This document shows, piece by piece, positions 18,721 through 28,084 of a stretch of DNA of 64,000 bases (positions are counted from its first letter, which is position 1; the number at the start of each line of letters is the position of its first letter). The position numbers and the translations under genes were made by a program. Source of the stretch: Gelidibacter salicanalis (lineage in GTDB: Bacteria > Bacteroidota > Bacteroidia > Flavobacteriales > Flavobacteriaceae); contig NZ_JAEHJZ010000001.1 in NCBI RefSeq assembly GCF_016469035.1, positions 99,417 through 163,416 of the forward strand, given 5' to 3'. The notes beneath the pieces are model-generated. The model was not told where the DNA came from, made no database searches, and was given only the letters and a program-made list of their open reading frames with translations.

Positions 18721-18743
18721 CCAAAACTTTACAACACATAAAT

Positions 18744-19406
18744 ATGTCTTCAAAACTTATCGCCCCTTCCATGTTAGCAGCAGATTTTGGCAACCTTCAA
18801 CGCGATGTTGAGATGGTCAACAACAGTGATGCCGATTGGTTTCATATTGACGTTATGGACGGGCAATTTGTTCCAAACATCTCTTACGGGATGCCAGTCA
18901 TTTCAGCAATTAAAAAGCATGCTACAAAGCCATTGGATGTGCACCTGATGATTGAAAAACCCGAGCGTTTTATTGAAGAATTCGCAAAGGTAGGCGCGGA
19001 TATCATCACTGTACATTATGAATCGACAGTGCATTTACATAGAACCTTGAGACAAATTAAGGACGCGGGCTGTAAGGCAGGAGTTGTGCTTAATATCACG
19101 ACGCCTCTCGTTGTTTTAGAAGATATCCTACCGGAATGTTATATGGTGCTTTTAATGTCCATTAACCCAGGCTTTGGAGGTCAGAAGTTTGAAGAGGTGA
19201 CCTATAAGCGCATCAAAAATCTTCGTCAAATGATTACAGAACAAGATTTGGACACGCGAATCGAAATTGACGGTGGCGTTACAGACCAAAACATTCAGCA
19301 ATTGGTTGCAGCAGGGGCTGATGCATTTGTGGCAGGAAGCCATGTGTTTAAGAGTGATAATCCAATCGATACCATTAAGACTTTAAAGATTTTAGCAAAT
19401 TCATAA
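18744..19406 (+). CDS. rpe: Ribulose-phosphate 3-epimerase
   Basis: 220 residues of TIM-barrel form. IAPSMLAADFGNL, WFHIDVMDGQFVPN, DVHLMIEKPE, SINPGFGGQKF and EIDGGVTDQN carry the metal-binding His/Asp residues and phosphate loop of Rpe. It interconverts ribulose-5-phosphate and xylulose-5-phosphate in the pentose phosphate pathway. It is a single-gene unit bounded by its own promoter and a bidirectional terminator. Confidence 0.96.
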   Translation: MSSKLIAPSMLAADFGNLQRDVEMVNNSDADWFHIDVMDGQFVPNISYGMPVISAIKKHATKPLDVHLMIEKPERFIEEFAKVGADIITVHYESTVHLHRTLRQIKDAGCKAGVVLNITTPLVVLEDILPECYMVLLMSINPGFGGQKFEEVTYKRIKNLRQMITEQDLDTRIEIDGGVTDQNIQQLVAAGADAFVAGSHVFKSDNPIDTIKTLKILANS

Positions 19407-19430
19407 TACGGCATTAATAAAACTTAAACA

Positions 19431-19466
19431 AAAATCCCCGAGGCAATGCCCTCGGGGATTTTTTTG
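19431..19466. terminator. Bidirectional terminator between rpe and the CBS protein gene
   Basis: A 12-bp stem AAAATCCCCGAG / CTCGGGGATTTT around an 8-nt loop, with T tracts on both strands, placed between convergent genes. Confidence 0.9.
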
Positions 19467-19572
19467 ATTTTTAAATTTGTTACTAAGTACACCTCAGCAT
19501 TGTCTGAAGTTTTAATGCGAGGCCATTGTTGGTGTTTTTCTCCGACCATTCCCTCAGAGCAAAGATGATTTT

Positions 19573-19992
19573 TTAAAGCTGAATCAATAGAAAATTAATC
19601 AAATCCGTGGTAGTAACGATGCCCACCAAACTTCCGTCATCGACTATTGGCAAGGCGTGAAATTCCTCTTTTGCCAATATTTTAGCTACATCTTTTATAC
19701 TCGTATCTGAGGTCACAGTAACCACATTTTTTACCATCACCTGCTCTATGGTAAACATATTATAAACGAGGCTCTCTATTTCATCTTCCGTATCGTCAAC
19801 AGCATCGGCAAAACTGATGCGAAGCAAATCGGTGTAACTCAGCATCCCAATAATGGCATCGCCTTTAACTACAGGGATATGTCTGATCTTGTGCTTTTTG
19901 AATAAATGTTCAGCCTTTTCTAAATCATCATCTTTCTTCAATGTGATGATTTTGACAGACATTATAGTGGATACTGGTGGTATGCTTTTCAT
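19573..19992 (-). CDS. Tandem CBS-domain protein
   Basis: 139 residues made of two CBS domains. The first (about 5-60) has SIPPVSTIMSVKIITLKKDD and HKIRHIPVVKGDAIIGMLSY; the second (about 75-139) has VTVTSDTSIKDVAKILA and FHALPIVDDGSLVGIVTTTD. Such stand-alone pairs bind adenosine nucleotides (AMP, ATP, SAM) and act as cytoplasmic sensors; the partner is unknown. It is the first gene of the long - strand region, but its 3' side faces rpe and it does not look tied to the glycan genes. Confidence 0.88.
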   Translation of the reverse strand: MKSIPPVSTIMSVKIITLKKDDDLEKAEHLFKKHKIRHIPVVKGDAIIGMLSYTDLLRISFADAVDDTEDEIESLVYNMFTIEQVMVKNVVTVTSDTSIKDVAKILAKEEFHALPIVDDGSLVGIVTTTDLINFLLIQL

Positions 19993-20109
19993 GATTATTG
20001 GCTTTATAATTCACCTTTAAAGTAATTAATAAATTCTTTACAACCAATGATAATTATCAGACCACCTTAAGCATTATATAGTCGCGTATTACTCATAATC
20101 TCCAATAGG

Positions 20110-21069
20110 TTATATACGGCTTTCCAGAGATTTCGTCATTATCCTCTCATCAATGTAATCCTGTTTATTTTTCTTTTCTAATAATCCGTTAGATAATAAA
20201 TCGGCAAACCATTCAGAAAACACTTTTGCTCCTTTATAATTGAGATGATCCAAATCTGCATATTCATTATTTGTAAGAGGGAAATTTGAAAAGTCCATAT
20301 ATTCAATATTCGCATATCTTGTTTGAAGTATTTCTACATACTTATTTTCATTTTCATACCCAGGATATTTTTCATGCTGTGGACTTCTTATTAAAATAAC
20401 CCTTTTGTTATTTGCCGTGCAAAATTCAATTAAAGCATCGAGGTAAGATAAGTTTGCTTCAGAAATATCCTTTTGCGCTGCAATAGCTTCGTGCTTTAAC
20501 CTTTCCGTATTCTTTATAATTGAATCAGTCAATTTTTTTTCTAAATGGAGGTATCCTCCAGATATATGTGAACGTTTTAACTTATTTTCAAAAATTTTAG
20601 TGATTTTCGTTTTTAAAGACAGTGATAGCGCATTGATGAATGCCGAAGGGTTATTTTGAAACAGTACTAAGTTATCATCAGCATTCATAAAAGAAGAATA
20701 CTTCGGGTATGAATTAGATAAAAACTTATCTCCCCAAATCCAGTCATCCATACTTTCATCTATTTGATTATTAGTAAACTCTACAAAAACGACGTTTATA
20801 GAAGCGTTTTGCATTATAACCCGTTTTGTTTTAAAATAGTTATAAAAATAGGATTCCCCAGATTGCGATAAATTTTTTAAGTTAGGAATAAGAGAATCAT
20901 TAAAAGCACATTCCGGATGCGAATGACCAATAACGATGGATGTCGTATTGTTTTCTATCTTAAAATTCGAATACCTTCTTTCTATAAAGGATGTGCTAAT
21001 TGATACAAAAGCAATTAAGCCTATAAAAATAACAATAAAAAAAAAGAAAAATTTAATAAAAGTTCCCAT
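20110..21069 (-). CDS. Membrane-anchored SGNH/DltD-like protein, partner of the MBOAT acyltransferase
   Basis: 319 residues from the ATG at 21069, which lies 2 bp after the MBOAT stop; an upstream in-frame start would overlap that gene by 80 bp and is less likely. An N-terminal membrane helix (about 4-26, very Phe-rich) is followed by an extracytoplasmic domain. TSIVIGHSHPE has the SGNH block I form with Ser50 as possible nucleophile, and ADLDHLNYKG near 272-281 supplies the D-x-x-H block. DltD, AlgJ and AlgX-like proteins of this type work with MBOAT proteins in O-acylation of cell-surface polymers. Substrate unknown. Confidence 0.78.
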   Translation of the reverse strand: MGTFIKFFFFFIVIFIGLIAFVSISTSFIERRYSNFKIENNTTSIVIGHSHPECAFNDSLIPNLKNLSQSGESYFYNYFKTKRVIMQNASINVVFVEFTNNQIDESMDDWIWGDKFLSNSYPKYSSFMNADDNLVLFQNNPSAFINALSLSLKTKITKIFENKLKRSHISGGYLHLEKKLTDSIIKNTERLKHEAIAAQKDISEANLSYLDALIEFCTANNKRVILIRSPQHEKYPGYENENKYVEILQTRYANIEYMDFSNFPLTNNEYADLDHLNYKGAKVFSEWFADLLSNGLLEKKNKQDYIDERIMTKSLESRI

Positions 21070-21071
21070 AC

Positions 21072-22508
21072 CTAAAATTGAAAATATATAAATTCCTGCT
21101 GTTGACCTTGATATATAAAAATTAATAGAAATATAAAAAGATAAAAGAACCATCTATAAAAACGTTTTTTTATTTTAAATATATTTGATAAAGCATGTTC
21201 TCCTGAACGACCACACCATTCAATAGAAATGAAAAAAGCCAATAATAAAAAAATGGATTTAGGCATTATATCAGGGATGGTGAAAAAAGAATTTGAGAAT
21301 ATTCCAATGATATAATCTATTGCATGTTCAACATTGTTGGCTCTAAAGAAGATCCAAGCAAATACGGTTAAGGCAAACGTTAGCAATATCGATAAAAATT
21401 CTTTAGCGCTCGGTAGATATTTGTCTTGGGCAACAATGTTTAAATTATTTCTATTATTATTCGTAATAAAAACAGGCAAGAAATACAGAGCATTTAAGCC
21501 TCCCCAAATTATAAAAGTCCAATTTGCACCATGCCAAAATCCACTAACAAGGAATATAATAAAAACATTCCGAATTTTATTCCAAGTTCCTCCACGACTG
21601 CCACCTAAAGGAATATAAAGATAATCTCTAAACCATGTGGAAAGTGATATGTGCCAACGTCTCCAGAATTCTGCAATGTCCCTCGAGAAATACGGAAATG
21701 CAAAATTCTGTCTTAAATTAAAACCAAACAGCCGCGATGTTCCAATTGCAATATCTGAATAGCCTGAAAAATCTCCATAGATTTGAAAGGTAAAAAAGAT
21801 AGCCCCCATAACTAAAGTACTTCCCGAATATTCGCTTGAATTATTAAAAATCATATTTGCATATTGGGCACAATTATCTGCTATAACAACTTTTTTAAAT
21901 AACCCCCACAGTATTTGTCGAATTCCGTCAACTGCTTTTGTGTAATCAAAATGCCGCTTGGTGTAGAATTGAGGCAGTAAATTTGAGGCGCGTTCAATAG
22001 GGCCAGCCACTAATTGAGGAAAGAAACTTACGAATGCGGAAAAAGCGATAAAGTCTTTAGTAGGTTCTAGTTTGCGTTTATAAATATCTATTGAATAACT
22101 TAATGTTTGGAACGTATAAAAACTAATACCAACCGGTAAAATAATATTTAAGGAATTTGCATTTATTGTATTACCAAAAAATGAAAAAGCATTAATGAAA
22201 TTATCAAGAAAGAAGTTATAGTATTTAAAAAAACCAAGGAATCCAAGATTTACTATAATACTTGTCCACAACAATATCTTTCTTTTAGTTAGATTTTCTT
22301 GCTTTGTTAAACTAATCCCAATTAAATAATCTATTATCGTACTAAAAAGGATCAGGGATAGAAAACGCCAATCCCACCAGCCATAGAATACGTAGCTTGA
22401 AAATACTATTAATAAATTTTGTAGTTTTAAGTTTTTGTTTGTTACGAACCAATATAAAATGAAAATAATTGGTAAGAATAAAGCAAAGTCAATGGAGTTA
22501 AATAACAT
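21072..22508 (-). CDS. MBOAT family membrane-bound O-acyltransferase (AlgI/DltB-like)
   Basis: 478 residues with ten or more membrane segments. The family core is visible: LPVGISFYTFQTLSYSIDIY, FPQLVAGPIERAS, QIYGDFSGYSDIAIG, RDIAEFWRRWHISLSTWFRD and SGFWHGANWTFIIWG, the last carrying the conserved membrane histidine. AlgI/DltB proteins move acyl groups (usually acetyl) across the membrane for attachment to exopolysaccharide or teichoic acid. It is coupled to the SGNH-like gene downstream and lies next to wzc, suggesting O-acetylation of the exported glycan. Confidence 0.92.
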   Translation of the reverse strand: MLFNSIDFALFLPIIFILYWFVTNKNLKLQNLLIVFSSYVFYGWWDWRFLSLILFSTIIDYLIGISLTKQENLTKRKILLWTSIIVNLGFLGFFKYYNFFLDNFINAFSFFGNTINANSLNIILPVGISFYTFQTLSYSIDIYKRKLEPTKDFIAFSAFVSFFPQLVAGPIERASNLLPQFYTKRHFDYTKAVDGIRQILWGLFKKVVIADNCAQYANMIFNNSSEYSGSTLVMGAIFFTFQIYGDFSGYSDIAIGTSRLFGFNLRQNFAFPYFSRDIAEFWRRWHISLSTWFRDYLYIPLGGSRGGTWNKIRNVFIIFLVSGFWHGANWTFIIWGGLNALYFLPVFITNNNRNNLNIVAQDKYLPSAKEFLSILLTFALTVFAWIFFRANNVEHAIDYIIGIFSNSFFTIPDIMPKSIFLLLAFFISIEWCGRSGEHALSNIFKIKKRFYRWFFYLFIFLLIFIYQGQQQEFIYFQF

Positions 22509-22817
22509 TCTTTTATTCTAATGTTTAATGTTTGTTCCGTTTTTTCTCATAACGTGCAATAACGGCAAAGCTCACCATCCTTTGGATTGTGTCTCCTCTG
22601 ACTATTGGAATATAACTTATTGTGTGTTTACAAATGAATGTTCAGCTATTTCTGAATCATTATTTTTTCAATATAGAGATTTTTATCACTGACATTCCAG
22701 GCGATACTTACTCGCAGGCTGTTTTTCATGGCTTTCAGTTTATGAATAACGTAAAAATAATCTTACCGTCGAAACACGCTATAATTAATATAAGCCATTA
22801 AGAATTTCTAATCGTTG
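22509..22817 (-). other. 309-bp gap upstream of the MBOAT gene
   Basis: AT-rich spacer between wzc and the MBOAT gene. I see no gene, strong terminator or clear TAnnTTTG promoter in it; it presumably holds the MBOAT promoter. Confidence 0.4.
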
Positions 22818-25157
22818 TTAAGATTCATCACTCCCATAACCGTAGCCATATCCATAATTATAACTATACCCGTAAGATTTACTTGCTCCTACACCATTTA
22901 CGATATACGCCATATTCTTTAATCGGCCCGAATCATTCAAGTCTTTAGAAAAATCCAGTAATGCCTTTTCCGTAACATCAGCCCTTACGATATACAAGGT
23001 GGCGTCCGCAAATTCAGAAATCAGTAATGTATCCGTAACCAATATGGTGGGTGCAGTATCCACAATGATATAATCGTATTCTTCCTTAGCTTCATTTAAC
23101 AACAATTCGAATCGACCATTAGTGAGTAAATGTGCTGGATTAGGCGGAATACTTCCTGCCAACAAAATATCGTGATTGGTATGCAATGGAAAACCGTTTA
23201 AGAGTGCAGTCCGCCAATCAAGACTGGCATCATGTAAATAATTAGACAATCCTACCACATCTTTACTGGCGGCTGGTTGCGTGTAATTATGAACTTGTGG
23301 ATTTCTTAAATCGGCGCCAATAAGCAATACTTTTTTGTTCAAACTAGAAAGGGCGAGCGACAAATTAAGTCCCACATAGGTTTTTCCCTCACCTTTGATA
23401 GTGGAGGTGATATATACGACTTTCCCTTTTGACTTGGATTCTGGCGGCAGGATATAATTAACGTTTGAACTTAAGATACGAAAAGCTTCCGCCTGTACCG
23501 TTCTCGCTGACGGATCTAAAAACAATTGATTAGCCCCTACAACTCTAGGGATCTCAGCCAGAATTGGAACCGAATCCACTCGTAACTGCACATCTTTTTT
23601 GCCCTTAATTTTAGTGTCCAGCAAATTTTTACCATAAATGACTCCAAAAGGAATGAGTAATCCAGCCATTAGCGCCATAAGATAGGTGTTTTTACTATTA
23701 GACGATAGTGGTACACCGCTTGAAGAGGCATATTCTACCACTTTAATGGAGGGTTCTGTAATGGCCAAGTTAATGGCCGCCTCTTCACGTTGTTGAAGCA
23801 GGTATAGGTATAAGGTTTCCTTAATCCCTTGTTGACGTTCAATAGACCGCAAAATTTTCTCTTTGTTGGGAATTGTTGAAACCTGAGCCGAAAATTTGTT
23901 ATTTCTATTTATTAACTGATTTTTTGAGGCCTGTAGTTGTGCTTTGTAAGAATTTAAAGAGGCGTTGATATTAGCTTGTAATTCATTCAACTTTTCATTT
24001 AAGGTTTGTACCATAGGATTGTTTGTCCCACCACTGGTCAATAAATGATCGCGTTCAAAGACCAGGCTGTTGAAAGAACCGACTAAATTATTAATACTTC
24101 CACTTGCAATCCCTAAATTAACAGGCAATAACTCTGAACCTCTGTTATTGACATTTAGGGATTCAGCCAACATATTCGAGAGTAAAATTTGAGTTTCAAT
24201 GTCAAAAACGGCTTGCTCAGCTGCTGTCCGCTGCGACATTCCTAACTGGGCATCGGATTCAATATCAAAGAAATTATTATTCTGCTTATAGTCGCGCTTA
24301 TGGCCTTCTATAGAATCTAACTCCCCCGCCAATAGTGCAAAGCGGTCATCAATAAAATTAATCGTTCTCTTTGATACTTCCTGTCGATCAATAATTCCGT
24401 CCATATTAAAAACAGACATCACTTCATTCAATATTAATTCTGATTTGGCCATATTTTGACCATTCAAGCTCAACACCAAAAGATCACTCGATTTTCCCAA
24501 AACATAAATGTCCAACCGGTTTTTTACATCACTTGCCGCCCAGCTTACTGGGATGAGTTTAAATAAAAATGTTTTACCAACGTTTTCTTTAATGGTCTGC
24601 AGACTTTGGGCTTCCAATTCAAACGGCAATTGATGGGACACCCCATAAGAGCTATAATTTGGGAAGATAATGGGTTGCTCTGAATTGCCTTGAAAAACTT
24701 CAAAACCGGTATTTTTGACTAGTATTTTAAAGGTCTGACCATACGTAATACTGTCATTGGCAATTGTTTTGGTCAATTGAAATGGGAAGTCGTTAATTTC
24801 AGTTGTTCGGACTGTGCCCTCTTCATAAAACCTCATGGTGAGATCGAGATTGCGAGCCACGCGCTCACTAATCCTCGAAGATTTCAATACTTGTATTTCA
24901 TTTTCCAAATTGATGGAAGCGTTACCAAAGCCAAAAGAAGCCAATTCCAACCCTTTATCCTCCTTTAAAATTTGAAGTTTAGCAGTTGTGTTGTAAATAT
25001 GTGTGGTATAGCGTAATTTCAGAAAGGCGATACTGAGCGCAATAACAGTCCCCAATACAAACCAGATCCAATATCTCAAATATTTTTTGACTTCGTGCTT
25101 GATCCGTTCTCCCTGATCAGGTTTTCCAGTAATATGGGTGTTTTTTTGTGGATCCAT
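22818..25157 (-). CDS. wzc: Wzc-type polysaccharide co-polymerase with tyrosine-kinase domain
   Basis: 779 residues. A first membrane helix (about 30-48, RYWIWFVLGTVIALSIAFLK) opens a Wzz-type periplasmic domain with long coiled-coil segments; a second helix is near 500. The cytoplasmic BY-kinase domain has Walker A TIKGEGKTYVGLNLS (about 590), Walker A' VLLIGADLRNP and Walker B YDYIIVDTAP. The C-terminus is a tyrosine cluster (SYGYSYNYGYGYGYG), the usual autophosphorylation tail. Wzc controls chain length and assembly of capsule or exopolysaccharide. It is 2 bp downstream of wza. Confidence 0.95.
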   Translation of the reverse strand: MDPQKNTHITGKPDQGERIKHEVKKYLRYWIWFVLGTVIALSIAFLKLRYTTHIYNTTAKLQILKEDKGLELASFGFGNASINLENEIQVLKSSRISERVARNLDLTMRFYEEGTVRTTEINDFPFQLTKTIANDSITYGQTFKILVKNTGFEVFQGNSEQPIIFPNYSSYGVSHQLPFELEAQSLQTIKENVGKTFLFKLIPVSWAASDVKNRLDIYVLGKSSDLLVLSLNGQNMAKSELILNEVMSVFNMDGIIDRQEVSKRTINFIDDRFALLAGELDSIEGHKRDYKQNNNFFDIESDAQLGMSQRTAAEQAVFDIETQILLSNMLAESLNVNNRGSELLPVNLGIASGSINNLVGSFNSLVFERDHLLTSGGTNNPMVQTLNEKLNELQANINASLNSYKAQLQASKNQLINRNNKFSAQVSTIPNKEKILRSIERQQGIKETLYLYLLQQREEAAINLAITEPSIKVVEYASSSGVPLSSNSKNTYLMALMAGLLIPFGVIYGKNLLDTKIKGKKDVQLRVDSVPILAEIPRVVGANQLFLDPSARTVQAEAFRILSSNVNYILPPESKSKGKVVYITSTIKGEGKTYVGLNLSLALSSLNKKVLLIGADLRNPQVHNYTQPAASKDVVGLSNYLHDASLDWRTALLNGFPLHTNHDILLAGSIPPNPAHLLTNGRFELLLNEAKEEYDYIIVDTAPTILVTDTLLISEFADATLYIVRADVTEKALLDFSKDLNDSGRLKNMAYIVNGVGASKSYGYSYNYGYGYGYGSDES

Positions 25158-25159
25158 TA

Positions 25160-25951
25160 TTATCTCGTTATTAAAATCACAGTACTTAACACAATAGAAA
25201 TGACTGAAAATAATGAACCTAAATTCCCAATATAACCAGCACTCTTTACAGTCGGACCATTAGGATTGACAATAATCACATCATTGGGTTTTATAAAGTA
25301 ATAGGGACTGGTCAGAAGATCCGCTGAAGTAACATCAATAGTTGTGGTTTTATACACACCATCCGTTTCTCGAATCACTAAAATATCTTCCCGCCTGCCA
25401 TTAATGGTCAAATCGCCGGCCATGCCCAAAGCCTGCAAGAGGGTAATGCTTTCCTCTGTAAAACTATAAGTTCCGGGTCCTCCTACTTCACCTAATACAG
25501 TTACCTTAGGATTCAGTAACCTCACATTTACCGTAGGATTTTTAAGATGACCCCCATTTTCTAAAAGCAACGTTATCTCTTCTTCCATTTGACGTGTCGT
25601 CTTATTTGCTGTGGAAAGTGTCCCTAACTGAGGAAAACTTATGGTATGCTGCTCAGAAACCAAATAGCCGTCAAGCTTCATTAAGTCAGAACTACCCCCC
25701 CCAGAACCACCAGAAGTGACTCTGTTATAAGGCTTGGCGGTTTCCTCAAGGAGTGCACCTACCGTGATTTTCAAAATATCGTTTGGTTGCAGAATGGGCT
25801 TTACATAGGAGATAGGCGTATTGTTATATTGAGCAGCGTCTTGAAAATAAAGAATTTCTTTCTTGGTAGCACATGAATTTAGAAAAAACAATGCCAACAC
25901 TAGCAATAAGGGGTATTTCATTAAAGTTGTCTTGAGAGGATTAAACATCAC
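25160..25951 (-). CDS. wza: Wza-type polysaccharide export lipoprotein
   Basis: 263 residues. A lipoprotein signal ends in FFLNSC; an inner ATG at 25921 (MKYPLLLVLALF) is an equally good start. The polysaccharide-export domain (ILQPNDILKITVGALLEET, GYLVSEQHTISFPQLGTL) is followed by an SLBB-like segment (KVTVLGEVGGPGTYSF, LLQALGMAGDL). The C-terminal hydrophobic helix (SLFSVISIVLSTVILI) may cross the outer membrane as in E. coli Wza, though the protein is shorter than E. coli Wza (about 379 residues). It follows wecA by 52 bp and is coupled to wzc. Confidence 0.93.
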   Translation of the reverse strand: MMFNPLKTTLMKYPLLLVLALFFLNSCATKKEILYFQDAAQYNNTPISYVKPILQPNDILKITVGALLEETAKPYNRVTSGGSGGGSSDLMKLDGYLVSEQHTISFPQLGTLSTANKTTRQMEEEITLLLENGGHLKNPTVNVRLLNPKVTVLGEVGGPGTYSFTEESITLLQALGMAGDLTINGRREDILVIRETDGVYKTTTIDVTSADLLTSPYYFIKPNDVIIVNPNGPTVKSAGYIGNLGSLFSVISIVLSTVILITR

Positions 25952-26003
25952 GCGTTATACTTCTGAAGTGCAAAAATAAGGCGTTTTTTATAAAGTTATC
26001 GAT

Positions 26004-27128
26004 TCAACGTGTATGTTCTGCGATTTTAGACTTGGATTTTTGAGTTAACATCCAATGGTATATAAAAACAGCAGAATACAATATGGTCCCGATAGAAAGC
26101 AAAAGAACAAATTGCAAATGAATTTCAAAGTCCTTAAACAAAAGCGCCAATACAAACAATATCATATTTATAATAACGACCCATGCAGTAATTTGTTTGT
26201 GTGAATAGCCCAATTTAAGCAAATTGTGGTGTAAATGGTTCTGGTCCGCGGCAAAAGGGCTCTTCTTATGGATAACGACACGGATAAAGAAAATACGCAG
26301 TGTATCCAAAAGCGGGAAAAACACAATAGAAAGCGCTAACACGGGTGCTGAATTATAAAAAACTGAAGTTTGGTAGGTTTGTGCTTCGCTAATAAAGCGT
26401 ACAACAAAAAAGGAAAGTAAAAAACCAATAATCATGGATCCCGTGTCTCCCATAAAGATCTTTCGTTTTTTAGCGAAGTTTAATTTTAAAAAGGGGATTA
26501 AAGAACCTATGGTGGCTACTGATATGGTGGCCAGGCTTACCTCTTCAGTAATGAGAAAAACATAGGTAAACGCAACACAGGCAAACAACGCCAAACTTCC
26601 AGCCAAACCATCTATCCCATCGATAAGATTATAAGCATTAATGATGAGTATATAGACAAATAATGTAAAAATTACGGACACCCAATACGGCATGGTCGTA
26701 ATCCCGAATATTCCGGAAAACCCTATGATGCGTGTGTCGGTAAAAATTATCAACACTAAGGCTGCCATAAGTTGTCCCAAAAACTTTTTTCTAGGTGATA
26801 GTACCAGCAAATCATCCTTAAGCCCTAAAAAAAACAAGATGGTCATTCCTCCCAACAGCAACAGTAGCACTTTTGTATCTAAAAAACCACCCATAGTGGT
26901 AATAACCACAACTAAGCTCATAAAGATTGCAATACCGCCTAGTGTAGGTGTCCTTTTAGAGTGTGCACTCCTTGAGCCGGGCTCATCCATGAGCTGCTTC
27001 TTCACAGATATCATAAAAATAGCGGGAAATGTGTTTAACGAGACAAAAAGTGCAATTGCAAATGCCGCAAATAACCAAATGACTAAATAATCAAAAGGAT
27101 TAAAATAAGCGAGAAGTTCTTGAATCAT
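26004..27128 (-). CDS. wecA: WecA/TagO-type undecaprenyl-phosphate sugar-1-phosphate transferase
   Basis: 374 residues with about 11 membrane helices. The polyprenyl-phosphate transferase motifs are LGLKDDLL, NAYNLIDGIDGLAG, KIFMGDTGSM and the DQNHLHHNLLKLG histidine loop. It transfers a HexNAc-1-phosphate (GlcNAc in WecA) to undecaprenyl phosphate at the cytoplasmic face, starting a lipid-linked glycan. HSKRTPTLGG matches the N-terminal family signature. It heads a wecA-wza-wzc unit with its own promoter. The symbol marks the family; the sugar used is not certain. Confidence 0.9.
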   Translation of the reverse strand: MIQELLAYFNPFDYLVIWLFAAFAIALFVSLNTFPAIFMISVKKQLMDEPGSRSAHSKRTPTLGGIAIFMSLVVVITTMGGFLDTKVLLLLLGGMTILFFLGLKDDLLVLSPRKKFLGQLMAALVLIIFTDTRIIGFSGIFGITTMPYWVSVIFTLFVYILIINAYNLIDGIDGLAGSLALFACVAFTYVFLITEEVSLATISVATIGSLIPFLKLNFAKKRKIFMGDTGSMIIGFLLSFFVVRFISEAQTYQTSVFYNSAPVLALSIVFFPLLDTLRIFFIRVVIHKKSPFAADQNHLHHNLLKLGYSHKQITAWVVIINMILFVLALLFKDFEIHLQFVLLLSIGTILYSAVFIYHWMLTQKSKSKIAEHTR

Positions 27129-27178
27129 AACAACATAGGTTTAAAATCTTTGGGCTAATATATACCCGTAAATTTTGG

Positions 27179-27210
27179 CAAAGATACATTTAAAGAGTTA
27201 ATCATCACAA
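27179..27210 (-). promoter_or_regulatory. Promoter of the wecA-wza-wzc unit
   Basis: On the - strand, TTG (27208-27210), a 21-bp spacer and TATCTTTG (27179-27186) fit the Bacteroidota TTG / TAnnTTTG pattern. Transcription would begin roughly 45 bp before the wecA ATG. Confidence 0.6.
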
Positions 27211-27328
27211 GAAATCATTCAATAAACAAACCTATCTTGCGTTTTGATGCAGTATTGCACACAAAAATAGCACAGTGGTTCAGAACCTATTAACTCGAAT
27301 GCAAAAAACATTTGATTAACCTAACGCC

Positions 27329-28084
27329 TTATTTAACAAGCCATTGTGGAATTTTGGATAGGTTTTTTTGAAGAATTACCAAAACAGGGAAGTTGATTTT
27401 ATTGGTTTTAGCCGCCTTGTAATCTTCTTTCGTTTTGTGTACAAGGTTGGTCAGGCTTCTATTACTGGCACCTCCAACTCGCATTTTCATAATCGTGTGA
27501 GGAAGGTATTTGAAGCTGTATTGGTCGTGTTTGAATATGCGCAGAATAAAATCATAATCTGCTGCAATTGTATAGTTTAAATTAAATTGTCCATGGGTAT
27601 CATAAACTTTTTTTGTTAAAAACAGGGTAGGATGTGCAGGCATCCAACCCCGCTTTAGAAGTTTTGGCGCAAAAGGCTGACTGGTCCAATTGCGCACAAT
27701 TTTTTCAGGATCATCAAATTGAACATAATGGAGGTTTCCATACACACCATCAATGGCCGCCTCGTTAAAGGCTGTCGCTATTGTTGCTATCACAGCAGGA
27801 TCTGCAAGAAAGTCATCAGAATGGACAAAACCAATGACATCTCCTGTGGCTTTAGAAATCCCCTTATTTAAAGCATCGTAAATGCCCTTGTCCGGTTCAG
27901 AACTATAGATGATGTTAGGATGGTTATCTGATTTTAATTTGATAAGATTGAGCGTTTCATCGGTTGACCCCCCATCAACAATGATATATTCTATATTGCT
28001 ATACGTTTGTTGCAGAACGGAATCCATACAAAGCTCCAAGGTTTTGGCACTATTATAGGTGGCTGTTATTATAGAGATCTTCAT
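27329..28084 (-). CDS. Glycosyltransferase family 2 (WcaA/WcaE-like)
   Basis: 251 residues. The GT-A nucleotide-binding start is ISIITATYNSAKTLELCMDS with IIVDGGSTDETL; the metal-binding acidic motif is GFVHSDDFLADP. It has no membrane segment and should work at the cytoplasmic face. Its start abuts the acetyltransferase stop (28085), so the two are coupled, a pairing also seen in colanic-acid loci. The donor sugar cannot be told. Confidence 0.9.
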   Translation of the reverse strand: MKISIITATYNSAKTLELCMDSVLQQTYSNIEYIIVDGGSTDETLNLIKLKSDNHPNIIYSSEPDKGIYDALNKGISKATGDVIGFVHSDDFLADPAVIATIATAFNEAAIDGVYGNLHYVQFDDPEKIVRNWTSQPFAPKLLKRGWMPAHPTLFLTKKVYDTHGQFNLNYTIAADYDFILRIFKHDQYSFKYLPHTIMKMRVGGASNRSLTNLVHKTKEDYKAAKTNKINFPVLVILQKNLSKIPQWLVK

